Shown: positions 6,764-14,994, counted from the first letter of the stretch. The stretch: DNA of 23,091 bases from an uncultured Lachnospiraceae bacterium (GCA_910585355.1 CAJUDN010000050.1:1-23091), one strand, 5' to 3'. Notes: generated by a model from the sequence alone, not told the origin. Program-made: numbers and translations.

Positions 6764-9379
6764 AAAAATCAGAAGTTCATGGGCCGCCATGGGCGCCGCC
6801 GCAAGAATCAAAAGCTCCCTCCACTCCCCGACTGTGAGAGCCGCTGTCTGGAACACTGCCACCAGCTGGGGAATTTCCGTCACCATAACCTGAAGAAATA
6901 CGCCGACCACAACCGCGGCAACCATCAGTTTATTTTCCAGATGTCTCATTCGGAATACGGATTTTCCCACATTCCGCATCCCCACGGCATGAAAAAGCTG
7001 GGAAAGCCCCAGAACGGTAAATGCATAGGTCTGGCAATGAGTCAATATTCTGACATCCGATAAGACCACAGCCAGATTTTCTATGGTGATATCCTTTCCT
7101 CCATGGGCCAGCAGGCTTACCGGAAGCTTCAAAAAAGCCGTCAGACTGATAATGGCAATCAGAAATCCATAAAAAACTGTACACTCCAAACCGCCTCGGG
7201 AAAACAGGCTTTCTGTGGACTTCCTGGGCGGCTCCTTCATAAGCGCCTCTCCGTCATTTGCATCTGTTCCCAGCGCCAATGCCGGAAGGGAATCCGTAAT
7301 CAGGTTAATCCATAAAATATGGCTTGCCTTTAAAGGAGATGGCAGAGAAAGAATGATGGCCGTAAACATGGTCATAATTTCCCCGAAATTGGAAGAAAGA
7401 AGAAAAATCACGGATTTTCTGATGTTTTCATAAATTCCTCTTCCCTCTTCCATGGCTTTTTCTATGGTGGCAAAATTATCATCTGTAAGGATCATGTCAG
7501 CGGCCTGCTTTGCCACATCAGTGCCACACTGGCCCATGGCGATTCCCACATCCGCAGCTTTTAAAGATGGAGCGTCGTTGACGCCATCGCCTGTCATGGC
7601 TACAATTTTTCCCGACGCCTTTAAGGCTTTTACAATGCGGACTTTGTGGTCGGAAGAAACCCTGGCAAACACAGAAACCCGCTCTGCCCGGTCCTTGAGT
7701 TCTCCATCATCTGCCCGGTCAAGCTCCTCTCCGCTCATGCACTGTGACTCGCGCGAGGCAATGCCCAGCTTCCTTGCGATGGCAAACGCAGTATCCTTAT
7801 GATCCCCTGTGATCATCACCGTCCGAACATGTGCCTTCTGAAACATCTCAACTGCGTGGAACGCCTCCGGCCGCGGAGGATCCGCCATGGCGGCCAGTCC
7901 AAGAAAAACCATGTCTCTTTCTTCCCGCCCGTCCCCATCAGACATTGCAGCCCCCAAAACTCGGAGAGCTTTTCCTGAAAGAATATCAATCTGTTTTGCA
8001 ATCCGCTTTTTCTGTCCGGCCCCCAGTTCTTTCACTTCCGTTCCCGCCAGATATCTGCTGCATCGGGACAAAATAATATCCGGAGCCCCTTTGGTATAGG
8101 AAATTAACCCATTCCCGGTTTTATGCACGGTAGTCATCATTTTCCGTCCGGAATCAAAGGGATTTTCCATGACTCTTGGAAATTCCCTCTCCAGCGCAAA
8201 GGCCTCCACCCGCATCTTCCTTCCATATTCCAAAAGGGCCAGCTCCGTAGGGTCTCCTAAGGGGCCTTTTTTCGTGAGCTTTCCATCGTTGCATAAAAGA
8301 AAGGCGTGGTACAGCTCCTCCTTATTTCCCCTCTGCGCCAAAAGCTCTCCCGCATCCAAAAATTCCTCCACAGTCATTTTATTCTGCGTAAGGGTCCCTG
8401 TTTTATCTGAACATACCACGCTGACGGCCCCCAGGGTCTCTACTGACGGAAGCCGCCGCACAATGGTATTTACCCTCACCATTCTGGATACGGAAAGCGC
8501 CAGCACAATGGTCACCACCGCCGGAAGCCCCTCGGGAACCGCCGCCACCGCCAGCGAAATGGCTGTGATCAGCATCTCACCCACATCTCTTTTTTGAAGC
8601 ACCGCCACGAAAAACAGCGTGCCGCAAAGCGCGACTGCCAGGAGACTCAAAATCCCTCCCAGATCTCCCAGGCGCTTCTGTAAGGGCGTGGTCTCCTGGG
8701 GCGCCTCATGAATCATCTTCGCAATCTTCCCGATTTCCGTATCCATTCCCGTGGCCACGACAATTCCCTGACCGCGTCCGGCCGTCACATTGGTGGACAT
8801 ATAGGCCATGTTTTTTCTATCTCCCACCGGAAGGCTTTTTTGCGCTGTAAACCAGGCGTCCTTTTCCACAGGCACCGACTCTCCGGTGAGCGCGGATTCC
8901 TCGATCTTCATGTTTTCCGTAAAGATGAGCCGCAGATCCGCCGGAACCTGTCTTCCGGCATCCAGAATCACCAGATCGCCGAAAACCAGTTCAGCCGCGT
9001 CAATTTCCTGCTCCACGCCGTCCCGGATCACCACGGCCTTAAACTTCGTCATCTTTTTCAGGGCATCCAGAGCTTTTTGTGCCTTTCCCTCCTGAATGAC
9101 CCCCACTGCTCCATTGAGCAGTACTACGGCCGCAATAATGCAGGCGTCTCCCGCCTCTCCCAGAAATACGGAGATCACTCCTGCCGCCAGCAGAATATAA
9201 ATAAGCGGATCCATAAACTGGGACGCAAGGCGCATGGGAAGGCTTGGTCCCTTCTCTTCCATAAGCTCATTGGGGCCGCGGGCCTGCCGTCTTTTTTTTA
9301 CTTCTTTTATGGAAAGTCCTCTGCCGTCCCCGGAATTTAAAATATTTTTGGTTTCAGCAATGGTTTTTTCTTCAAACAA
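6731..9379 (-). CDS. P-type ATPase, type IIA calcium-transporting (PMR1/SERCA-like)
   Basis: ATP-driven cation pump in the cell membrane, most likely exporting Ca2+. Visible parts are a cation-ATPase N-terminal domain, the actuator motif ALTGES (about 163-168), the M4 PEGLPAVVTI that lines the ion site, the phosphorylated Asp in DKTGTLT (about 325), ITGDHKDTA, the hinge TGDGVNDAPS, and the M5-M6 segment NFGEIMTMF...WINLITDSLPALALG with Asn and Asp ligands. I chose the TTG at 9379 because GGGAGG lies seven bases upstream; the ATG at 9394 overlaps that Shine-Dalgarno and has none of its own. This gives 882 residues, normal for the family. It follows glyA by 76 bp and may be cotranscribed. The ribosome-binding site can be masked by an upstream complement (see 9387-9428). 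Confidence 0.93.
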   Translation of the reverse strand: MFEEKTIAETKNILNSGDGRGLSIKEVKKRRQARGPNELMEEKGPSLPMRLASQFMDPLIYILLAAGVISVFLGEAGDACIIAAVVLLNGAVGVIQEGKAQKALDALKKMTKFKAVVIRDGVEQEIDAAELVFGDLVILDAGRQVPADLRLIFTENMKIEESALTGESVPVEKDAWFTAQKSLPVGDRKNMAYMSTNVTAGRGQGIVVATGMDTEIGKIAKMIHEAPQETTPLQKRLGDLGGILSLLAVALCGTLFFVAVLQKRDVGEMLITAISLAVAAVPEGLPAVVTIVLALSVSRMVRVNTIVRRLPSVETLGAVSVVCSDKTGTLTQNKMTVEEFLDAGELLAQRGNKEELYHAFLLCNDGKLTKKGPLGDPTELALLEYGRKMRVEAFALEREFPRVMENPFDSGRKMMTTVHKTGNGLISYTKGAPDIILSRCSRYLAGTEVKELGAGQKKRIAKQIDILSGKALRVLGAAMSDGDGREERDMVFLGLAAMADPPRPEAFHAVEMFQKAHVRTVMITGDHKDTAFAIARKLGIASRESQCMSGEELDRADDGELKDRAERVSVFARVSSDHKVRIVKALKASGKIVAMTGDGVNDAPSLKAADVGIAMGQCGTDVAKQAADMILTDDNFATIEKAMEEGRGIYENIRKSVIFLLSSNFGEIMTMFTAIILSLPSPLKASHILWINLITDSLPALALGTDANDGEALMKEPPRKSTESLFSRGGLECTVFYGFLIAIISLTAFLKLPVSLLAHGGKDITIENLAVVLSDVRILTHCQTYAFTVLGLSQLFHAVGMRNVGKSVFRMRHLENKLMVAAVVVGVFLQVMVTEIPQLVAVFQTAALTVGEWRELLILAAAPMAAHELLIFLGKLHKSKDY

Positions 9380-9386
9380 AAAAGCA

Positions 9387-9428
9387 CCTCCCATCCTTTT
9401 TCTGTTGCCAGTTTATGAAGATGGGAGG
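9387..9428 (-). promoter_or_regulatory. Hairpin masking the ATPase ribosome-binding site
   Basis: In the minus-strand mRNA, CCTCCCATC (9428-9420) is followed 24 bases later by its perfect complement GATGGGAGG (9395-9387), which contains the Shine-Dalgarno of the ATPase. Pairing would hide the site. It lies between the glyA stop and the ATPase start and matches no known riboswitch I recognise. Confidence 0.55.
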
Positions 9429-9455
9429 GAAATTATGTGCTGCCGTAACTATCCG

Positions 9456-10703
9456 CTATTCATACAGTGGATATTTCTCACAGATTTCCGTCACAGCGGC
9501 GCGGATTTCATCTGCCTTGTTCTCAAAGTCTATGGCTGCCAGCCAGATCAGATGGGCAATCTTTTCCATATCGCTTTCCACCAAGCCTCTGGAAGTAACC
9601 GCCGGAGTACCGATACGGACACCTGAGGTCACAAACGGGCTTCTTGGATCATTGGGGACCGTATTCTTGTTCAGGGTAATGTATACTTCATCGCAGCGTC
9701 TCTGCAGTTCTTTTCCGGAGATATCCATGCCGCGCAGGTCAAGAAGCATTAAATGGTTGTCCGTTCCGCCGGTAAGGACGTGGAATCCCTCTTTCTCCAG
9801 CGCGGCGGCAAGCGCTTTGGCATTCTTCAATACCTGCTCCTGATAAACCTTAAATTCCGGCTTCAACGCCTCGCCGAAGCAAACAGCCTTTCCGGCGATC
9901 ACATGTTCAAGAGGACCGCCCTGGCTTCCTGGAAAAATGGCCTTATTAAAGTTAAACTTCTCGTTTGCCTCTTTGTTCGCCAGTATCATGCCCCCTCTGG
10001 GACCTCTTAAAGTTTTATGGGTTGTGGTAGTTACCACATCCGCATAGGGAATCGGGCTTGGATGGAGTCCAGCTGCCACAAGGCCGGCAATATGCGCCAT
10101 ATCCACCATCAGATTTGCGCCGCACTTATCGGCAATCTCACGGAACCGCTTAAAGTCAATGGTACGGCAATATGCGCTGGCGCCTGCGATAATTAACTTC
10201 GGTTTCGCTTCCATTGCCTTTTTCTCCAGCTCCTCATAGTCAATATAGCCCTCATCATTGACGCCATAAGGAACAATGTTGAAATACAGGCCTGAAAAGT
10301 TCACCGGGCTTCCATGCGTGAGATGTCCGCCATGATCCAGATTCATTCCCATAACCGTATCACCGGGTTTTAACATTGCAATAAAGACAGCCATATTGGC
10401 CTGTGCGCCGGAATGGGGCTGAACATTGGCGTAATCACAGCCAAAAAGCTTTTTCGCTCTCTCAATGGCCAGTGTTTCCACCACATCCACACATTCACAG
10501 CCGCCATAATACCGTTTTCCGGAATAACCTTCCGCATATTTGTTGGTAAGAACAGTTCCCATTGCCATCATAACCGGCTCAGAAACAATATTCTCAGATG
10601 CAATCAACTCCAGATTCCTCCGCTGTCTGGCACATTCCGCTTTAATCGCTGCCCCGACTTCACTGTCATACCCTTCGATAAGTTCCATCACTTCATTAAC
10701 CAT
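9456..10703 (-). CDS. glyA: Serine hydroxymethyltransferase
   Basis: A PLP enzyme that interconverts serine and glycine while charging tetrahydrofolate with a one-carbon unit. Conserved blocks are LELIASENIVS, NKYAEGYSGKRYYGGCE, NVQPHSGAQAN, DMAHIAGLVAAG and the PLP-lysine motif TTTTHKTLRGPRGG (Lys about 230). I chose the ATG at 10703 because GGAGG lies eight bases upstream; an ATG at 10721 sits before that Shine-Dalgarno. The protein is then 415 residues, standard length. It starts 14 bp after the recJ stop, so the two are probably one transcript. Confidence 0.98.
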   Translation of the reverse strand: MVNEVMELIEGYDSEVGAAIKAECARQRRNLELIASENIVSEPVMMAMGTVLTNKYAEGYSGKRYYGGCECVDVVETLAIERAKKLFGCDYANVQPHSGAQANMAVFIAMLKPGDTVMGMNLDHGGHLTHGSPVNFSGLYFNIVPYGVNDEGYIDYEELEKKAMEAKPKLIIAGASAYCRTIDFKRFREIADKCGANLMVDMAHIAGLVAAGLHPSPIPYADVVTTTTHKTLRGPRGGMILANKEANEKFNFNKAIFPGSQGGPLEHVIAGKAVCFGEALKPEFKVYQEQVLKNAKALAAALEKEGFHVLTGGTDNHLMLLDLRGMDISGKELQRRCDEVYITLNKNTVPNDPRSPFVTSGVRIGTPAVTSRGLVESDMEKIAHLIWLAAIDFENKADEIRAAVTEICEKYPLYE

Positions 10704-10717
10704 TATGACGTCCTCCT

Positions 10718-12460
10718 TCATTTTAATATATAATTTTTTATTACAGCCTGAAGAGTTCTTGTACCATTGTACTCATTCACATCCGGATAATACACGATGT
10801 CAATCTTCTGTCTGCCTGCCTGCTTTTGTAAGAAATCGTCGCCATCCCCAAAGAGAAGTCCCTCCATGGAAAAGCCGCTCTCCGTCACCAGGCTTAATTT
10901 TACCAGATTTCTGTTTTTCCCCAGCACCCTCGCCCTCCGTATCGTAAGATCCTTCTGAGCGAACTGGGGTTTTTCATTTCCCTGGCCAAAGGGCTCCAGA
11001 TACCTTAATTCCTCCACCAGCCCTTCACTGACATATTCAAGCGGCATGGGCACATCAATCCATATTTTCGGAATAAAATCCCTTTCTGTCAAGTCCGCAT
11101 CCTCATTCAGACGCCGCCGAAATTCCTCGATATTTCTTTCCTCAATGGAAAGTCCCGCCGCCATGGGATGTCCCCCGAATTTTGGAAGTAAATCCGCCAC
11201 CTTCGAGAGCGCCTCAAACATATGATACGGTTCAATGGAACGGCCGGAACCCTTCAGCATACTTTCTCCTCTGGTGAGAACAATGGATGGTTTATGAAAA
11301 TGCTCCCGCAGTCTCCCTGCTATGATTCCCGCCAATGATTCATGGCAGTCCGGAAGAAACACCACCAAAACCTTATGGTCCCTGTATGCTTCCTCCACCT
11401 GCCGGACAGCCTCTTCCTCGCCCTTTTTTGTCATGTCCTTTCGCAGATCATTTAAGGCCTTAAGCTCATCTGCCAGCCGGTCCGCCTCCTCTTCTTCTTT
11501 GGACAGAAGCAGATTCAATGCCATTTTCGCTGTTTGAAGCCTTCCTCCAGCATTGAGGCAAGGGCCAATCACAAAACCAATATGGTAGGCGCTTAAGGCT
11601 TCTATATCCAGATCCGTCTTCTCCACAAGCTTTTTAAGCCCTAGATTCTCCGTCCGTCCCATCCTCTTAAGTCCGTACTTTACAATCAATCGGTTCTCGT
11701 CCTGGAGCTTCATCACATCGCCAACCGTGGCAATGGCTGCAAATTCCAGAAGCTCCTCCCATTCCTTTACAGGAACCCCTGCCGCCTCATAGAGCTTTTT
11801 TAAAAGTTTATAGGCCACCACAGCTCCGCATATTTCCCGAAATGGATAGGAGTCCCCTTCCTGCTTTGGATTCACTACCGCGTCCGCTGGCGGAAGGATC
11901 TGGCCCGCCGCACCCGTCGGTACCTCGTGATGATCGGTCACGATCACCGTCATCCCACAGTCCTTCGCCAGAGCAATTTCCTTTGCCGCCGCGATTCCAT
12001 TGTCACAGGTAATTATTGTGTCAATCCCGTCCGCAGCCGCCTTGCGGATTATAGATTCATTGATCCCATATCCGTCTTTAATCCGGTCCGGGATCTCATA
12101 ATCAACCGCTCCTTCTCTCCCTGTCAGCTCCAGGGACACACGGCGCAGGCCTGTAACGAGCAGATAGGCCGAGCACACGCCGTCAATATCATAATCTCCG
12201 ATAATCCGTATCTTTTTTCCCTCGTTCAGCTTTTTTATAAGGATCTCCACGGCTTTTCTCATATTTTTCATAAGAGCCGGCTCATAAAGCTCTTCGATGG
12301 TCCCGTAAAGATACCTGTACATTTCCTCTTCCGTCTCCATGCCGCGGTTTCTCATGATGCGGACGGAAACCGGACTGACTCCCAGCTTTTTAGAAAGCCC
12401 CTCAAAATCCGCCCGCTTCGTCTGCACCATCCAGACTTCCTTTTTTGCCTCCTGCTGCAT
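10718..12460 (-). CDS. recJ: Single-stranded-DNA-specific exonuclease RecJ
   Basis: A 5'-3' single-strand DNA exonuclease of the DHH family acting in recombination and repair. Motifs are IIGDYDIDGVCSAYLL (metal-binding DxD), TCDNGIAA, the DHH in VTDHHEVP, GPCLNAGGR, and the DHHA1 signature FGGHPMAAGLS, followed by a C-terminal OB-like part. I prefer the ATG at 12460 (580 residues). The frame continues open to 12544, but a hairpin with a T run at 12547-12576 suggests the upstream transcript ends just before it, and the extra 28 residues look non-conserved. The gene lies 150 bp downstream of the YgjP-type gene and 14 bp upstream of glyA. Confidence 0.95.
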   Translation of the reverse strand: MQQEAKKEVWMVQTKRADFEGLSKKLGVSPVSVRIMRNRGMETEEEMYRYLYGTIEELYEPALMKNMRKAVEILIKKLNEGKKIRIIGDYDIDGVCSAYLLVTGLRRVSLELTGREGAVDYEIPDRIKDGYGINESIIRKAAADGIDTIITCDNGIAAAKEIALAKDCGMTVIVTDHHEVPTGAAGQILPPADAVVNPKQEGDSYPFREICGAVVAYKLLKKLYEAAGVPVKEWEELLEFAAIATVGDVMKLQDENRLIVKYGLKRMGRTENLGLKKLVEKTDLDIEALSAYHIGFVIGPCLNAGGRLQTAKMALNLLLSKEEEEADRLADELKALNDLRKDMTKKGEEEAVRQVEEAYRDHKVLVVFLPDCHESLAGIIAGRLREHFHKPSIVLTRGESMLKGSGRSIEPYHMFEALSKVADLLPKFGGHPMAAGLSIEERNIEEFRRRLNEDADLTERDFIPKIWIDVPMPLEYVSEGLVEELRYLEPFGQGNEKPQFAQKDLTIRRARVLGKNRNLVKLSLVTESGFSMEGLLFGDGDDFLQKQAGRQKIDIVYYPDVNEYNGTRTLQAVIKNYILK

Positions 12461-12546
12461 GCCTTTTCGTCCCCTTCCGTTTCCGCACGCCTTCATCGAT
12501 ATTTCGTAACTGTTTTTACCCTCAAAGCCACAGGCAGAATACAATG

Positions 12547-12576
12547 AAAACCACCGGCGGAGATACTAAGCGCCGG
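12547..12576 (-). terminator. Possible terminator after the YgjP-type gene
   Basis: An all-GC 6-bp stem, CCGGCG (12554-12559) with CGCCGG (12571-12576), is followed on the minus strand by TGG and TTTT. It lies between the YgjP-type stop and recJ. The short stem makes it a partial terminator at best. Confidence 0.45.
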
Positions 12577-12609
12577 CGGCGCCTGTTCACTTACCAGTAC
12601 AGCCTTGCA

Positions 12610-13161
12610 CTAGTATTTCGCTCCATTCTTCTTTAACCACATTCTGCGTTCCTCGTAATCCGGAATCTCCCGTTCCACCACGCGCCAGAACGCCGGACTG
12701 TGGTTCATCTCAATCCGGTGAGCCAGCTCATGAACCACAAGGTAATCAAGGATTTCTTCCGGCATCAGAATTAACTTCCAGTTAAAGTTCAGATTCCCTT
12801 TCGCGCTGCAGCTCCCCCAGCGTGTCTTCTGCTCTCTTACCGTAATACGGCCATAGGAAACACCCATCCGCTTTGCGTAAAACCGGCACTTTTCTTCCAG
12901 CTTTTTCCCGGCCCGTTCCCGTCCGGCCTCCCGTTCCTCATCTGTATAAACCGGCCGTTCTTCTTTTAGCTTTTCATATGCCTGAATCCGGGACAGGATC
13001 CACTCGCTATGTCCCTCCACAAACGCATCCGCTGCTCTCGCTGCCATCCGATAAGGTGCCCGAACCGTGATTGTTCCATCCTCCGCGACATTTAAAGACA
13101 TGGTCCGCCTCTTTGTCCGAATAAAATTATAAGTAAAGGTGGCTGTTTTCCTCTGCTGCAT
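12610..13161 (-). CDS. YgjP-type (DUF45) zinc metallopeptidase
   Basis: The 183-residue protein has the YgjP-like domain layout: an N-terminal strand-rich part with R-S/T-K-R-R (FIRTKRRTMSLNV), then TRWGSCS...NLNFNWKL, and the metal site HELAH (144-148) followed by H154 in HSPAFW. This HExxH plus distal His pattern resembles WLM/SprT-like metalloproteases. The family is often found beside nucleic-acid-handling genes, but no substrate is established. The start at 13161 is the first possible, since TGA and TAG stops precede it in frame. It overlaps the end of barstar by 35 bp, so translation is probably coupled. Confidence 0.88.
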   Translation of the reverse strand: MQQRKTATFTYNFIRTKRRTMSLNVAEDGTITVRAPYRMAARAADAFVEGHSEWILSRIQAYEKLKEERPVYTDEEREAGRERAGKKLEEKCRFYAKRMGVSYGRITVREQKTRWGSCSAKGNLNFNWKLILMPEEILDYLVVHELAHRIEMNHSPAFWRVVEREIPDYEERRMWLKKNGAKY

Positions 13162-13480
13162 CTCCTATCACCCATCTCACTTTCTTCATGTACTGCTGCA
13201 TCCTTTCAGTCGCCGGTTCTTCTGGCTTCTTGGATTCTTTTTCTTCCTCTCGTTCCCCTGCTTCCTTTCGCTCCTCTGCCACTGGAGCCGCTTCATGACA
13301 GGCGTCCCCTCTTTTTTCTTCAAAGCAGATTTCCATATCCTCTGCAAGGTCTGTCAGACAGTCATACAGGGCGTCTAAATTCTCCCCATAATGGTCTGGA
13401 AATCCAAACTGTTCTTTCAGATATGCGTGAAGCTCCTTCTCCGTACTGCATGTCCCAAAATCCAATACAATCCTTTTCAT
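13127..13480 (-). CDS. Barstar-family ribonuclease inhibitor
   Basis: Predicted cytoplasmic inhibitor of the barnase-type RNase encoded 50 bp upstream. The core GFPDHYGENLDALYDCLTDL aligns with the barstar interface: Asn34, Asp36 and Asp40 correspond to barstar Asn33, Asp35 and Asp39, while Tyr29 and Trp38 of barstar are His30 and Tyr39 here. The following stretch (about 68-90) is a Glu/Lys-rich low-complexity insert, making the protein 117 residues against about 90 for classical barstar. The last helix and strand (about 90-117) are still recognisable. A GAGG-type Shine-Dalgarno precedes the ATG. Order barnase, barstar, YgjP-type suggests one operon. Confidence 0.9.
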   Translation of the reverse strand: MKRIVLDFGTCSTEKELHAYLKEQFGFPDHYGENLDALYDCLTDLAEDMEICFEEKRGDACHEAAPVAEERKEAGEREEEKESKKPEEPATERMQQYMKKVRWVIGDAAEENSHLYL

Positions 13481-13530
13481 TGCTTCATTCCTCTTAACTG
13501 CTCTTTTGGATCACTGCCGTTTTCACACGG

Positions 13531-14379
13531 TCAGCGCGGTGAAGACGCAGGCCTGTCGGAACCGTTATCTTCCGGATACAGTTTCTCAAAGGTTTTATAA
13601 TGATCCCCTGTATAGAAAATCAGACCGTCATTGGAATAGATAATCCGCTCCGCTCCCCGTTTTCCCTTCACATAATTAATATCACATTCAAAATACTTCC
13701 TGCCCTTTTTCTCTGGCAGAAGTTTTTCATAATTTCCAAATCTGTCTCCGCCGATGCTCTTTCCTGGAGCCACATTCTGCAGTTCCCCTGCTTCTCCCGG
13801 TTCTTTTTTCCACCCAAGAGCCTCCGCTTCTTTTTTTGTTATAAAGTTAGACGGCAGCTCTCCGAAAAGGTGCAGATGCAAGGCAACTTCTTCTTTTGAG
13901 GTATAGGACTCCCCTTCCTCAACGGCAAGCCCTGGGGCCGCCGACTCTTCTATCCCGGGAGCCTCTGATTCTTCCATCTCGGGGTTCTCTGGTTCCTCCG
14001 TCCTGAGAATCTCCGATTTCTTCGTCCCGGGAGTCTCTGATTCCTCCGTACCAGAAACTTCCCATGCCTCCGTCCCAGTATCCGCAAAAATATCCCTGTC
14101 TGGACGTTCCGTAGTGCCTGCTTCCCGCAAGGCCGTTTGGCTTTCGCCGGACGGCAGGGTATCGCCTCCTGAATGTCTCTCAGCGCCTGCCGCCTGAACA
14201 GCCGTTTGGCTTTCACCGGACAATAAGGTATGTGTTTCCTGCGTTCTTACCGGTATCTCTCCCGTACCCTGTCCACTCCCGCACCCGGGCACAGACAACA
14301 ATACCAGAACCAAAACCAGAAACGCAGAAAGCCATCCTGACATTTTTCTGATTCTCTCCCGCATCTTTGTCCTCTCCAT
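13531..14379 (-). CDS. Barnase-type ribonuclease, predicted membrane-tethered lipoprotein
   Basis: The C-terminal domain (about 173-268) is a barnase-family guanyl-preferring RNase. Residues matching the barnase active site are all present: Lys182 (K27), Glu231 (E73), Arg241 (R83), Arg245 (R87) and His260 (H102). The guanine-binding Glu60 is Glu218, whereas Arg59 is Tyr217. The N-terminus has a basic, hydrophobic signal peptide ending in a lipobox-like VPGC (Cys33), so the enzyme is probably lipid-anchored outside. Residues 40-165 form an acidic linker of tandem repeats. Classical barnase is a free secreted enzyme without this linker. The start at 14379 has AGGA six bases upstream; an in-frame ATG at 14364 is also possible. 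A promoter lies at 14590-14618. Confidence 0.92.
   Translation of the reverse strand: MERTKMRERIRKMSGWLSAFLVLVLVLLSVPGCGSGQGTGEIPVRTQETHTLLSGESQTAVQAAGAERHSGGDTLPSGESQTALREAGTTERPDRDIFADTGTEAWEVSGTEESETPGTKKSEILRTEEPENPEMEESEAPGIEESAAPGLAVEEGESYTSKEEVALHLHLFGELPSNFITKKEAEALGWKKEPGEAGELQNVAPGKSIGGDRFGNYEKLLPEKKGRKYFECDINYVKGKRGAERIIYSNDGLIFYTGDHYKTFEKLYPEDNGSDRPASSPR
13946..14069 (-). repeat. 24-bp coding tandem repeat in the barnase linker
   Basis: About five imperfect units of 24 bp, beginning at 13946, 13970, 13994, 14018 and 14042, encode variants of an eight-residue unit such as PGIEESAA and PGTKKSEI. Further along, TGGCTTTC(G/A)CCGGA occurs at two places about 69 bp apart (about 14139 and 14208), encoding SGESQTA twice. 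Confidence 0.8.
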
Positions 14380-14589
14380 TCTTTTTCCTTATTTCATGAC
14401 TTTCTTCCATCTGTTTTCTTTCATCTGTTTCCTGTTCTCTTTTATCTGCTTCCTTTTATCTTTTTAGGTTTCTTATCCCTGTCTTTCGGTAATCTGCCGC
14501 TGCCAGAACCCGGCATCATTTCCCGCAAAATTTTCCGAATATATGTCTATGGCCTCTTATTGTTTGACGCATCGACTTTTTCATATTCT
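14380..14589 (-). other. Long purine-rich leader of the barnase operon
   Basis: There is no gene here. On the minus strand this would be a leader of about 200 nt. Its last 70 nt contain four similar units, (C/A)AGATRRAAG, complementing 14404-14414, 14418-14428, 14439-14449 and 14451-14462, just before the ribosome-binding site. No known riboswitch is seen. Confidence 0.4.
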
Positions 14590-14618
14590 ATCATAGCAGA
14601 TTTTCCCTGTTCCGTAAA
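14590..14618 (-). promoter_or_regulatory. Promoter of the barnase/barstar operon
   Basis: Minus strand: TTTACG (14618-14613), 17-bp spacer, TATGAT (14595-14590). It lies 210 bp before the barnase start, with no other gene between. Confidence 0.55.
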
Positions 14619-14712
14619 GTAACCCGGCCGGAATGCTTTCAAAAAACAATGAAAGGAGGACAGATTAAAATAAATATCATTTATGCAGCATACAAGATCC
14701 ACCATAACTGCA

Positions 14713-14741
14713 TTGACATATCCATCCATACAGGTTACTAT
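14713..14741 (+). promoter_or_regulatory. Possible promoter of the island genes
   Basis: Perfect TTGACA (14713-14718), 17-bp spacer, TACTAT (14736-14741). It would drive the frameshifted remnant and the EreA/ChaN/TIKI-like gene. Confidence 0.4.
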
Positions 14742-14789
14742 TTACGAATAGACTGCAATAAAACAGAGGAAGGATTGAAATCCACCACT

Positions 14790-14994
14790 CTCTGTCCGGA
14801 ATGTGCCTTAAATACTTTTGCAATCGATGAACTCTTGAATATGCAAAATTATTTAAGGAATATACTCCGGGGCAATATCCGAATTACATTACATTTATTG
14901 GGTGGAAGTCAAAGAAAGGTACCGCAGGCTATACCCATTTTTCGAAAGAATTCGGCTGGGCAGACAAACCAAAACAAAGGAGTGGCGGGTATGA
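14790..14994 (+). pseudogene. Frameshifted gene remnant, unrecognised
   Basis: One frame reads CPECALNTFAIDELLNMQNY up to about 14855. From 14857 a second frame reads 45 codons, including SELHYIYWVEVKERYRRLYP and ending WRV, with a stop at 14992-14994. That stop overlaps the next gene's start as ATGA, the usual sign of a coupled gene pair. A frameshift near 14850-14865 would join the two halves into one plausible helical protein. I do not recognise the family. The upstream part could equally be non-coding. Confidence 0.4.

Noticed and set aside
8708..9340. A 210-codon plus-strand frame within the P-type ATPase gene
   Set aside because: It is antisense to conserved ATPase motifs, His/Arg/Ser-rich and without a start signal.
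9395..9455. A known metal riboswitch before the P-type ATPase
   Set aside because: The gap is too short for the yybP-ykoY or M-box structures and lacks their conserved motifs. Only the simple hairpin is supported.
13946..14069. The 24-bp repeats as a CRISPR array
   Set aside because: The units are contiguous, imperfect and in frame with the barnase linker. There are no spacers and no cas genes.
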